From Deltaproteobacteria bacterium (GTDB taxonomy: Bacteria > Myxococcota > Kuafuiibacteriia > Kuafuiibacteriales > Kuafuiibacteriaceae), in the NCBI GenBank assembly GCA_016703535.1, contig JADJBV010000001.1, positions 1,984,001-2,048,000 of the forward strand: a stretch of DNA of 64,000 nucleotides, in the 5' to 3' direction. The notes under the pieces were generated by a model, which saw nothing but the letters and a program-made list of their open reading frames with translations, made no database searches and was not told where the DNA came from. The stretch's first letter is position 1, and each line of letters begins with the position of its first letter. Of this stretch, positions 50,083 to 58,228 are shown piece after piece. The position numbers and the translations under genes were made by a program.

Positions 50083-51471
50083 TTATCGTTCGTTCGCGAC
50101 GCCGACGAGTTGGGCCGGCACGCCCCCAAAAGCCATGGTCAACGAGTAGCCGTCCGCCATCTCTGGTTGCAGCGCGCAGGATCCGGGATCCTCGAGCCAA
50201 ACCGCGGGGACCTCTTCTCCAGGTCGGCATGCGCCGTCTGGCTCCCGGGGTCCGTCGCAGCAGCGATCGATGAGGCCGTCGCCGTCGACGTCGTACACGC
50301 TCTCCAGGCCATCACCGTCCAGGTCCCGATCGGGGCCGACTCGCGTGGCGATGTGGTCCAGCCAGGTGACCGCTGAGCCCCAGCCGCAGTTCGCCGACCA
50401 TCGGCAACTGACGTACGGCTCGGCGGCCAACTCGGAGATCGACGCGACCCCCGTCAGGCGCCCTTCGATCGTTGGCGGATCGGAGTGGAGCCAAAACCGC
50501 CACCGAACCTTGGAGATCGTGAGCACAGAGCCGAACGGGTCGTCCTCGATCTCCAACACCAGCTCGTACGTCGAGTCTTCGGCGGTGGTCGCCAGCCCTT
50601 CGTCGAACACCGCACCCGCCACGGCCCGGGCCTGGCCCGCCTCCAGCGAACGAGGGGCCGCCAAAAACTCGCAACAACCTTCGAGGCCCGGAACATGCCG
50701 GAAGTTGTTGCCCGGAGAAATTGGGTCGTCGGCGTCGCGCGCGAGATAGGACTTGAGCACCCACTGCGGATCTCGGCCGTGGGTCGTGTCCAGGCCCACC
50801 AACTCGACCAGCTGCAGCAGAGCACCGCCCAAGACCTCCTGGCGGATCTGATGATTCCGCAGCACGCCCAGGTACCCGAGGAGGTTCTCGGAACAAGGAT
50901 CGGCGGCGCCACAAGAGGTGCCCTCCTCCAGCCCTTGACCGGCCTCGGCAAATCGCCACGAGTTCAGCGCAAAGACCCGCCCCGATCCGAGGGGCGCTTG
51001 GGCCGACGCGGGATCGGGTACCGCCATCAAGGGTTGGGGACCCACCGCACAATAACGCGCTGAGGGCGACGGCCCGACCCGGATCACCCCCGGCCCCGAT
51101 GGGGTCGGCTCGGTCAGACGTTCCTGCGTCGCCCCATCGGTGCGGGCCCAGCCCAAAAGCAGCCGAACCTCTACGTTGCGGCGGTCATAACCCAGCTCCA
51201 AGGACGCGCCGGCCGACGGGTTGATCACTTCGAGCTGGTAGCTGGCGGAGCGACACCCCGGCTCGGCTTCGGCCCACCGAGTGAGTCGAAGTTCCCCCGC
51301 CCCGTCCACCCAGCGGGCCGAAAAGAGGCCGTCTTCGCTGACGCTGGTCCGGGTCGTCTCGGGCGGTGGCGCCGCGACGGCCGGCGCCTCGGCTTCGGTC
51401 CCGCCGCAGGCGACGACCGCGTACAGGCCCCAACACAGGCCCAAGCCGGATCCTTTCGTCATCGCCCCCAT
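50083..51471 (-). CDS. paralogous lipoprotein 2 with Ca-loop-like motif
   Basis: The 462-residue protein begins MGAMTKGSGLGLCWGLYAVV with a lipoprotein signal (lipobox VVAC). GGAGA precedes the ATG at 51471; the frame extends upstream into paralogue 3 but that part is not a signal peptide. Shared blocks: 'FALNSWRFAEAGQGLEEGTS', 'LGVLRNHQIRQEVLGGALL', 'ISPGNNFRHVPGLEGCCEF', DRDLDGDGLESVYDVDGDGL with Cys-Cys, and 'MADGYSLTMAFGGVPAQL'. The N-terminal 150 residues differ from the paralogues. The Asp-rich loops resemble thrombospondin-type-3 or EF-hand-like calcium sites. It is probably an outer-membrane-anchored protein of unknown role. Confidence 0.8.
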   Translation of the reverse strand: MGAMTKGSGLGLCWGLYAVVACGGTEAEAPAVAAPPPETTRTSVSEDGLFSARWVDGAGELRLTRWAEAEPGCRSASYQLEVINPSAGASLELGYDRRNVEVRLLLGWARTDGATQERLTEPTPSGPGVIRVGPSPSARYCAVGPQPLMAVPDPASAQAPLGSGRVFALNSWRFAEAGQGLEEGTSCGAADPCSENLLGYLGVLRNHQIRQEVLGGALLQLVELVGLDTTHGRDPQWVLKSYLARDADDPISPGNNFRHVPGLEGCCEFLAAPRSLEAGQARAVAGAVFDEGLATTAEDSTYELVLEIEDDPFGSVLTISKVRWRFWLHSDPPTIEGRLTGVASISELAAEPYVSCRWSANCGWGSAVTWLDHIATRVGPDRDLDGDGLESVYDVDGDGLIDRCCDGPREPDGACRPGEEVPAVWLEDPGSCALQPEMADGYSLTMAFGGVPAQLVGVANER

Positions 51472-51517
51472 GAGTCTCCGGCTTGGTCCATCGACTTCAA
51501 AAAAAATCGAGCGCCGC

Positions 51518-52582
51518 TCAGGGCGCAACACCCACCATCTCGGCCCGGACCGCGGTGAACTGCAGGCTCAGCGAATAACCGTCCGCCATCCGCGGATCCA
51601 AGACACAACTGGAAGGATCACCCGCCAACAGCGGCGGGATCTTCACCCCGGCGCAGCGGGCCTCTCCGCACGTTCCGGGCTCCCGATCGCAGCAGAGATC
51701 CAGGGCCCCGTCGCCGTTGGTGTCGTAGAGGCACTCGGCGCCGTCCCCATCGAGGTCGATGTCCGGATGCAGGCCCAGGCGGGCCCGCACCAGGTCGAGC
51801 ATGGAACGTTCGGGCGGCGGTTGAGGACAAGACGGATCAGAGGAACTGCACCAGGGGGGGCTGGGGACGAGGGCCAAATCTCGAGCGGCCCAGGCGCCGC
51901 CCAAGCGCCCCTCGTTGAACTCACGAACGCCCAACGGGATCCGGCCGCCGATCAAGGCCCGGCGGAGGGGCGCGCCGAACACCACCCTGCTCACGTCATC
52001 GGCCTCACTGCTGGTGCGGCTGGTCAGATCCAACTCGAAGTGATCGGTGGCCGAAAATCGCCCGCGATCGATCCGGCCGCGAGCCCGAGAACGCGCCTGG
52101 GGTTCGGCCCCGGTCATCGATCCCGCCAAGACCTTGAAGCGACAACAGGAGGTCTGCCCCGACGGGACCTTGAAGTTGTTGGCCGGAAAAAACGGGTCGT
52201 CGGCGTCCCGGGCGGCGTAGAGCTTGAGGGTGACGTCCCGGTTGTCGCCTTGATAAGGCGCCTCCAGCCCCGCCAGTTCCACCAGGACCAGAGACTCTCC
52301 ACCCAAGAGTTCTTGCCGCATCTGATCGTTGAACAAGGGCCCCAGGCCGGCCAAGGCGTTGTCGACGCAGCTCCGTTCGCCGCAGCGGCCGTCGAGATCG
52401 AAGCCGTCCGTCTCTGCGAAGGCGAGCTGGTTGACGATGAAGAAGTGGCCCGCCCCCGGGGGCGCGTCGTAGCCGTCGGCGCCAAACGGCACAAAAGGGT
52501 CCGGGTTCGAGGGGACCACCAGGAACGGGTCCTGCCCTTCGCTGCACCCCCAAAGGAGGATCCCGATCCACCAGCGCTTCAT
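51518..52582 (-). CDS. paralogous lipoprotein 3 with Ca-loop-like motif
   Basis: The shortest paralogue (354 residues) starts MKRWWIGILLWGCSEGQDPF (lipobox LWGC) and lacks the N-terminal extra domain of the other two. Shared blocks: 'FFIVNQLAFAETDGFDLDGR', 'LGPLFNDQMRQELLGGESLV', 'FFPANNFKVPSGQTSCCRF', DIDLDGDGAECLYDTNGDGA with Cys-Cys, and 'MADGYSLSLQFTAVRAEM'. Its ATG at 52582 overlaps the TGA of the FecR/TPR gene (ATGA), so it is translated together with the regulator. The function is unknown; repeated retention of the family in one operon suggests surface display under ECF control. Confidence 0.82.
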   Translation of the reverse strand: MKRWWIGILLWGCSEGQDPFLVVPSNPDPFVPFGADGYDAPPGAGHFFIVNQLAFAETDGFDLDGRCGERSCVDNALAGLGPLFNDQMRQELLGGESLVLVELAGLEAPYQGDNRDVTLKLYAARDADDPFFPANNFKVPSGQTSCCRFKVLAGSMTGAEPQARSRARGRIDRGRFSATDHFELDLTSRTSSEADDVSRVVFGAPLRRALIGGRIPLGVREFNEGRLGGAWAARDLALVPSPPWCSSSDPSCPQPPPERSMLDLVRARLGLHPDIDLDGDGAECLYDTNGDGALDLCCDREPGTCGEARCAGVKIPPLLAGDPSSCVLDPRMADGYSLSLQFTAVRAEMVGVAP

Positions 52583-53832
52583 CGAAGTTGGGCCGGCGCC
52601 CCTGGTTCGTCCTGGCCCAGCATGACCTGGGCCCTTCGAAGCAGCTCAACCGGGACCCCATTGTCGCTCAAGATCGGCTGGAGGAGCGAGCGGGCCTGCT
52701 CCGGGTCCTGGGACCAAAGGGCTTGGGCGACCTCCAGGCGAGCCTCGGCCAGCAGGGCCGGCCGCCCCTCCACCGGGACCCTTAGGAGGGCCGCCGCCGC
52801 CCGCTCGGGGTGGCCGTTCTTCAGCTCCAACCGGGACAGGAGCGCCGCCCGTTCGGGCGCTAAAGGACCGCGCGGAAACAGGTTTTCGGCCTCCTTGAGC
52901 GGCCCCAGGGCTTCTTGTTCCTGGCCCAACTCCGTCGCCAAGGCGGCCTGGCGGTAGAGGGCCTCCTCCGCATACCCCCGGCCACCGGGGTGCCGGGCGA
53001 CCCGTCCATAGACCTGAAAGGCCCGGCGGTGGGCCCCCTGGCGCCGCTCGGCGTCGGCCAACAACGCCAAGGCCTGGACCTCGATCTCCGGGCCCGGGGC
53101 CTGCCCGAGGACCTGCTCGGCCAGGGCCGCGGCCCGAGGTGGATCTTCGGCCAAGGCCTGCTTGGCCACCGCCAAGGTGTGCCGTTGTTCGCCCTCGAGG
53201 GCCGGCGCCGCCACCTTGGCGGCGGGGGCGCTTGGCCTTTGCCGGGCCCGGACCGACAGCCGCTGACCCGCCCCGAGGACCTGCTCTGGCGCATCTGGGC
53301 CCTGCACGTGGACGGTCCCCTCGGCCACTTGGATCCGGGTCTCCTCCGCCGTCACCTCGACCTGAAACCGGGACGCCAGCGCCGAGATCGAGGCGTGGGC
53401 GGTCTCGATCCCCAAGGTCTCACCCGGCTCGAGGCCAACCTCTACGTTGCCCCACTCCAGGCGCAAGACCGGGCGGGCCGCGCCAACCTCGGGCAGGACG
53501 TAGCGGGCCGAAGATCCAAAGCGGAGGCCCGTGAAGGTATCCTTCGAGGGAGAGGAAAGAGCTCCACGGGGTGGCGTCGGCAACGGTCGTTCGGCGAACT
53601 CTTGCGCGGGGATCGCGGCCGGCGGCGCTTGTCCGGGACGCACCGCCACCCCTACCCAGGCGGCGGCCATCGCCACCAAAGCTGGCACCACCTGCCGCCA
53701 GGTCGGCTCGTACCAACGCCGATCCAACGTGCCCCGCAATCGAGCCCGAACCCGGGCCTCGGCCCCCAAAGAGGGCACCTGGACCTCGGCCTGGCGCAGC
53801 ACCGCCCGAGCCTGATCAAGCGGGTCGCTCAT
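52579..53832 (-). CDS. FecR-domain / TPR membrane protein, probable partner of the ECF sigma factor
   Basis: The 417-residue product starts MSDPLDQARAVLRQAEVQVP. After a 45-residue cytosolic helix there is one transmembrane segment (about 48-66, VVPALVAMAAAWVGVAV). A FecR-like beta domain follows (about 100-200: FGSSARYVLPEVGAARPVLR, VEVGLEPGETLGIETAHASI, EVTAEETRIQVAEGTVHVQG). The rest is TPR-like helices (QALALLADAERRQGAHRRAF onward). FecR-type proteins sense periplasmic signals and hold or activate an ECF sigma factor. The ATG overlaps the sigma factor stop (ATGA, 53829-53832). The frame upstream to 54210 is not used, since it would overlap the sigma gene. Confidence 0.82.
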   Translation of the reverse strand: MSDPLDQARAVLRQAEVQVPSLGAEARVRARLRGTLDRRWYEPTWRQVVPALVAMAAAWVGVAVRPGQAPPAAIPAQEFAERPLPTPPRGALSSPSKDTFTGLRFGSSARYVLPEVGAARPVLRLEWGNVEVGLEPGETLGIETAHASISALASRFQVEVTAEETRIQVAEGTVHVQGPDAPEQVLGAGQRLSVRARQRPSAPAAKVAAPALEGEQRHTLAVAKQALAEDPPRAAALAEQVLGQAPGPEIEVQALALLADAERRQGAHRRAFQVYGRVARHPGGRGYAEEALYRQAALATELGQEQEALGPLKEAENLFPRGPLAPERAALLSRLELKNGHPERAAAALLRVPVEGRPALLAEARLEVAQALWSQDPEQARSLLQPILSDNGVPVELLRRAQVMLGQDEPGAPAQLR

Positions 53833-54467
53833 CTTTGCCTCTCCGCCGACTTCTCCAGCAGCTGCTCCAGCTCCCGGCGGGCGTGGTGAAGGCGGGTCCA
53901 GACCGTGCCGACTGGGATCTCGAGCAAGGTCCCGATCTCCTCGGCGCTCTTCTCTTCGATCTCGTGGAGCAGATAGACCACCCGCTTTTTGGGCTTGATC
54001 TTGAGGAGGCACCGCCAAATCCGCTGCAGCTCTTCTCGATCTTGGTAGCGCTGGTCGGGGCGACGGACCTCCGAATACACCGGCTCCAGCTCGACGGCGG
54101 CCTGCAGGCGGCGTTGGCGGCGAAAGGAGCGCAGTTGGGTCAGCACCACCCGGGTCGCGATCCCATAAAGCCAGGTGGAAACTTGGCTCTCCCCCCGAAA
54201 CCGCGGCCAAGCGCGGTGGGCCGCGAGGAACACTTGTTGAGCCACGTCCTCCACGTCAGCCTCCGGCGCGCCCGGGCCAAGGAGGCGCGCCACGATCCGA
54301 TACACGTCCTTGAAGTGGCGCGAGAGCAGCCCCTCCAGATCCCATCCTTGCTCCACCACCCGCGGTCTCGGTCCGGACGCTGTCCCGGGCCCCTCCCGGA
54401 TGTCGAGCCCCGAGGTCCGTTCCCCCATCCCCAGCCATGGGTCGCCGGATGGGGCTTGGTGCTTCAA
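53829..54467 (-). CDS. ECF-type RNA polymerase sigma factor
   Basis: The 212-residue protein has sigma region 2 (LLSRHFKDVYRIVARLLGPG, then DVEDVAQQVFLAAHRAWPRF and STWLYGIATRVVLTQLRSFRR) and region 4 (IWRCLLKIKPKKRVVYLLHE, SAEEIGTLLEIPVGTVWTRLHHARREL). The C-terminal helix-turn-helix would contact the -35 element. The start is uncertain: a TTG at 54467 overlaps the preceding stop (TTGA), matching the coupled style of this operon; an ATG at 54428 would give 199 residues. It sits directly before its probable FecR-type partner. Confidence 0.9.
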   Translation of the reverse strand: MKHQAPSGDPWLGMGERTSGLDIREGPGTASGPRPRVVEQGWDLEGLLSRHFKDVYRIVARLLGPGAPEADVEDVAQQVFLAAHRAWPRFRGESQVSTWLYGIATRVVLTQLRSFRRQRRLQAAVELEPVYSEVRRPDQRYQDREELQRIWRCLLKIKPKKRVVYLLHEIEEKSAEEIGTLLEIPVGTVWTRLHHARRELEQLLEKSAERQR

Positions 54468-55420
54468 ATTATTCGCCAGCCCAGGCCCAGCACCAAGGTG
54501 GGCTCCAGCCGCTCGATCCTCAAGCCCTCCCCCTCAGGGAACCCCGCCGGCAAGGTGATGCGCCCCTCGGCCACCCCGAGGCGAGCGCCCAACCGCCCGA
54601 AGAGATCGAAGTTGCCCCCCAAGGCCCAGCGGAGCTCCACCGCCGCGGTCACCTCCAGCTGTTCGATCGGCCCGACCGGCGTCACCGTCCCCGGGTCGGC
54701 GAAGACCAAGGCTCGGGCGTCACCTTCGTACCGGGCATAACCAATTCCCGCGAGCAGGAGGCCCCGCAGCCCAGGCCGGGCCCACACCACCGCCCCGAGC
54801 TCGGCCCGCCAGTGGGTCTCGACCAGTTGGGCCGCGATCCCCCCGCCGGTGAGCTCGGGCCCAGTGCCCAACTCGGCGCCCAAGGCGAAAAAGCCGAGCT
54901 CATGCTCTAGGCCACCTTGGACCCACAGCCGGATCCGCGGCGACACCGGCGAGCGCCAAAGGCCCAGGCCCGGGCCAAGGGCCACCCGCAGCCCCAAAGG
55001 TCGAGGCGCGCTGGTGCTGGTCGGCGTAAAGGGCCGGGGGCTGAGGGGGACCGCCAGCACCGGGCTGGTTTCGGGCGGCGGTGGGACGGGCGGAGGGGGC
55101 CCGGGCGCCCGGCCGGCCCCTCGAGCGGCCTCGGTGATCAACAGGGTGGCGATCCGCAGGGCCGGACCTTCTCCTTCCTCGAGGGTCAACAGGCGGACCA
55201 ACACCGGCGGGCCATCGGCCCTCCGCACCGTCAGGCGCCAACCCTCGGGCACCGGAACCAAAAGGGCCCAAAGTTCGGCTTCTGGAAGTGGCGCAACCCG
55301 ACCCGGTCCCAACTCCACCCGCAGCAGCTCGGCCAAACGGCCGGCCACGGTGCTCGACTCGACGCCGACGACCGCGTCGGGGGCCGCCGAAAGGAGCAGC
55401 AGCAGGCCGATCATTCCCAT
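54464..55420 (-). CDS. putative outer-membrane beta-barrel protein with signal peptide
   Basis: The 318-residue protein begins MGMIGLLLLLSAAPDAVVGV. The first 100 residues look like a small alpha/beta domain (VAGRLAELLRVELGPGRVAP, ALRIATLLITEAARGAGR), then a Pro-rich linker, and from about 140 amphipathic strands typical of an outer-membrane barrel (LGLRVALGPGLGLW, RIRLWVQGGLEHELGFFALGAELG, and the end RLEPTLVLGLGWRII). It overlaps the lytic transglycosylase stop by 10 bp and the sigma factor start by 4 bp. The family is not recognised; the barrel is an inference from strand pattern. Confidence 0.7.
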   Translation of the reverse strand: MGMIGLLLLLSAAPDAVVGVESSTVAGRLAELLRVELGPGRVAPLPEAELWALLVPVPEGWRLTVRRADGPPVLVRLLTLEEGEGPALRIATLLITEAARGAGRAPGPPPPVPPPPETSPVLAVPLSPRPFTPTSTSAPRPLGLRVALGPGLGLWRSPVSPRIRLWVQGGLEHELGFFALGAELGTGPELTGGGIAAQLVETHWRAELGAVVWARPGLRGLLLAGIGYARYEGDARALVFADPGTVTPVGPIEQLEVTAAVELRWALGGNFDLFGRLGARLGVAEGRITLPAGFPEGEGLRIERLEPTLVLGLGWRII

Positions 55421-57783
55421 GACGGAAAGGGAGCGGCTTCGGTCAAGACCAAAGGCAACAGGGCCTGAGCGCCGGGGCTCAAGGCCGACTCGGGCCGAGG
55501 GGGAGCGGGCAGGTGATCCGGCTCCACGTAGGCCGACAACTCGGGCACCGGCGGCGGGGCTTCGACCGGGGCCGCTTTCGGATAAAGCCGGGCGTAGCCG
55601 CGGGCCCGGGCCAAGACCACCTTCACGAAGGCCCGGGTCTCGGCCACCGGGATCTCCTCGGCGAGTTCATCGGGCCCCGGCAAGATCCCGACGCCTGGCC
55701 CGTCCACGCCCTCCAGCTTGCGGACCCGACGTTTGGCCCAGGCGTCGACCGCCGCCGGGCCGGCGTTGTAGGCGGCCAACGCCAACACCTCACTGCCCTC
55801 ATAGCGATCGAGGAGCTCCCGCAGGTACGCCGCGCCCAGCCGCACGTTGAACACCGGATCGTAGAGCAGACGGCCCTTGGAGGCCCGCCCTGCTTTGATC
55901 CGGGCCGCCACCGTACGGGCGGTCGGCAAGATCAACTGCGCCAGACCGTAGGCGTCCATGGCCGAGACGGCGTCCTGTCGAAAGCCACTTTCGGTGCGGA
56001 TCAGGCCGAACAGCAGCGAGTCCGGGAGCTCTTGTTCGGCGGCGGCGGCCCGGATCGGCTCCTCGAACTTGAGCGGGTGGGCCCGACGCGCCGCCGCCAC
56101 AAAACTCTCACTGCCCAGGCTGCTCGGATATTCTCGGGCGCCCTCTTCCCGGAGGCGACGGGCCTCCAGGGCCTGGCCGATCTCTTCGTGGAAGCGGGCC
56201 ATCGCGTGGTAGGCCACCTCGTTGGGACGCCGCTGCTCCGCACGCAGCCCGGCTTCATAGCTGGCCAAGGCCTTTTTGGCCCGATCGCGCAGGCCGAGCC
56301 GCACGTACTCTTCGATCGCCTGCAGCGCCTTGGGGAGAGCCTGGGAGCTGGGCGCCCGGGGCCCTTCGGTCGGCAGCTCGGGCTCCTGCATCGACACCGC
56401 TAGCTGGCCCTCGGCCAAGGCGGCGTAATAGGACAACGGGTAACGCTCGACGATCCGCTGAAAGGCCCGGGCCGCTTCATCGGGTTGTTTCAAGCTGACC
56501 AGGCTGCGCGCCAACCAGTAGCTGGAGGCCCCCTCCAGATCCGCGGGCAACTCCATCTTGTTCAGCGCCTGAAAAAACTCTCGGGCCCGTTCGTATTGCC
56601 CTTGTCGGTAGTGGCCCCAGCCGATGCTCCACAGACATTGCCGCCGAAAGGGCGTGACCGGGTTCTTCAGCAACAAGGCCTCGCAGCGCCCCCGGGCCTC
56701 GGCGTAGCGACGGGAGCGCAGCTCGATCTCGGCCGCGTAGAACAAGGCCTCTTCGGCCTCGGGCCGGTCGTCGAAGCGATCGATGAGGAGCTGATAGGTG
56801 GCCAAGGCCTGGGCCTCGTCGCCGACCCGCTCCAAGGCCTGGGCTTGGCCCAAAGAGGCCTTGGCCCTCAGCTCCAGCTCTTCCACCGGCGCCAAGGCGA
56901 CCGCCCGGGCGTAGTGCTCGACGGCGGTCCGAAAACGCCCCTTTTTGGCCGCCACTCGCCCTCGCCCGAACGCCACCTCAGCGAGCAGTGCGCCCTTCGG
57001 CAACCGCCGCTCCAGGGCCTCCATCGTCTGGTCGAAGCCTTCGGCGTTCTTCAGCTTGGCAGAAAGGGCCAAGATCACCTTGGCCTCCTCGGGACGCACC
57101 ATCGGCTTGTCGCCGATCCGCAACTCCGCCAGGTGAAGGAGCGCGGGCCCGGAAAGTTCGGCGGTCCCGGCTTCGCGCCACACCTCCCTCAGGCCCCGAT
57201 ACGCGCCGAGGACGTCCCCGGTCTTGTGCCGCGCCCGGGCCAACAGGTACGTCAACTCCGGATCCAGGCTGCTCTTTTGCTTGAGTTCCCCCTCGAGCAT
57301 CCGCACCAGCCGGGCATAGTCGCTGGCCTGCAGCAGGGCCCAAGCCCGCAGCCGCCTCGCCTCTTCCCCCCGTGGACCCGCCGGATCGACGGCCAACAAC
57401 GCCGCGGCCGCGTCCAAATAACTGCCCCAGAGGTAGAGGGCCTGCCCGCGAAAATAGAGGTGGTCTTCGCGGAGCGCCGGATACGAACTCGCCAACTCGT
57501 CGAACAGCCGGGCGGCCTCTTCGTATTCACCGGCCCGGATCAACCAAAGCCCCAGCAGATAACGGGCCTGGGGCCGCTCGGGCGCGCTCGGATTTTCGCG
57601 GAGCAGCTGCTTCAGGAGCCGCACCACCTGCTCCGGACTGCCGCTCTCCAACACCCGCCGGGCCGGACGGAACGGGCCCTCGGCGAAGTAGTCGACGCCT
57701 AAACTTCCGGCGTCATCCAAGGGGACCAAAGGCTCCGGATCCTCGGCAGCCCCCACGGCCAAGACCACCAGCAGCGCCCACAC
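55411..57783 (-). CDS. soluble lytic transglycosylase with N-terminal helical (TPR-like) superhelix
   Basis: The 790-residue protein starts at a GTG with a short hydrophobic signal (WALLVVLAVGAAEDPEP). Residues 45-540 form TPR-like repeats (ARYLLGLWLIRAGEYEEAARLF and others). Residues 570-740 form the SLT domain: LLFGLIRTESGFRQDAVSAM with the catalytic Glu about 598, YGLAQLILPTA, VFNVRLGAAYLREL and VLALAAYNAGPAAV. This matches Slt70-type enzymes that cleave the MurNAc-GlcNAc bond to anhydro-MurNAc. The C-terminal 60 residues are Pro-rich. It is the first gene of the operon with the barrel protein, sigma factor and lipoproteins. Confidence 0.92.
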   Translation of the reverse strand: MWALLVVLAVGAAEDPEPLVPLDDAGSLGVDYFAEGPFRPARRVLESGSPEQVVRLLKQLLRENPSAPERPQARYLLGLWLIRAGEYEEAARLFDELASSYPALREDHLYFRGQALYLWGSYLDAAAALLAVDPAGPRGEEARRLRAWALLQASDYARLVRMLEGELKQKSSLDPELTYLLARARHKTGDVLGAYRGLREVWREAGTAELSGPALLHLAELRIGDKPMVRPEEAKVILALSAKLKNAEGFDQTMEALERRLPKGALLAEVAFGRGRVAAKKGRFRTAVEHYARAVALAPVEELELRAKASLGQAQALERVGDEAQALATYQLLIDRFDDRPEAEEALFYAAEIELRSRRYAEARGRCEALLLKNPVTPFRRQCLWSIGWGHYRQGQYERAREFFQALNKMELPADLEGASSYWLARSLVSLKQPDEAARAFQRIVERYPLSYYAALAEGQLAVSMQEPELPTEGPRAPSSQALPKALQAIEEYVRLGLRDRAKKALASYEAGLRAEQRRPNEVAYHAMARFHEEIGQALEARRLREEGAREYPSSLGSESFVAAARRAHPLKFEEPIRAAAAEQELPDSLLFGLIRTESGFRQDAVSAMDAYGLAQLILPTARTVAARIKAGRASKGRLLYDPVFNVRLGAAYLRELLDRYEGSEVLALAAYNAGPAAVDAWAKRRVRKLEGVDGPGVGILPGPDELAEEIPVAETRAFVKVVLARARGYARLYPKAAPVEAPPPVPELSAYVEPDHLPAPPRPESALSPGAQALLPLVLTEAAPFPSWE

Positions 57784-58228
57784 CTGGCGGAAGTTATCAG
57801 ACCCCGCCCGCCGCTCCTACCCAGCCCCCCACCTCGCTTAGGAACGCAGGAATCAAGGAGCCTGAGGGATGGGTGCAGGTCGAATCCTCGGGTGCCCGGC
57901 GTGACGATTTCGCCAGGACCCTCCCTCCTGGTTTCCTAAGCGGCCCCTCGGGATCGGCCGCGGCCCGGGAGCGCCGAGTCGTGAACCGCTGAGGAAAGCA
58001 GGAAACCAGGAAAAGGCGGCAACAACCCCGGGGCCGGAGCATCATCCTTCACCGAGCTCTTGGATCGCATCCGGCGGCCGGGGTTCAGGAGTTCCTCCCC
58101 TCCTGGGTTCCTGGATTCACTGGATTCCTAAGCGGCCCTCAGTCCCTCGCGATCGCGCCTTGGCTCCAAGCGCCGATTCTTGAACCGCTGAGGAAGGCAG
58201 GAAGGGTCGGCAACCACCCTTGGGGGCT
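57784..58228. repeat. intergenic region with two inverted-repeat elements and a copied gene end
   Basis: Nothing here looks like a gene. Two elements share terminal inverted repeats TTCCTAAGCGG / CCGCTGAGGAA: 57933-57996 (64 bp) and 58125-58195 (71 bp). A third, lone copy of the CGCTTAGGAA end followed by CGCAGGAA is at 57835-57849. After the first element, 58024-58074 is a diverged copy of 58213-58261, the last codons of the neighbouring TPR gene (CCGAGCTCTTGGATCG is identical in both). The block CNCTGAGGAANGCAGGAA follows each right end. The structure is that of a tandem duplication of a non-coding element plus flanking gene end. Confidence 0.75.

Noticed and set aside
53571..54740. 389-codon plus-strand frame
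   Set aside because: It is antisense to the coupled FecR/TPR and sigma factor genes and has shadow-like composition.
57784..58228. Short genes in the intergenic repeat region
   Set aside because: The open frames cover inverted repeats and a copied gene tail, without start signals.
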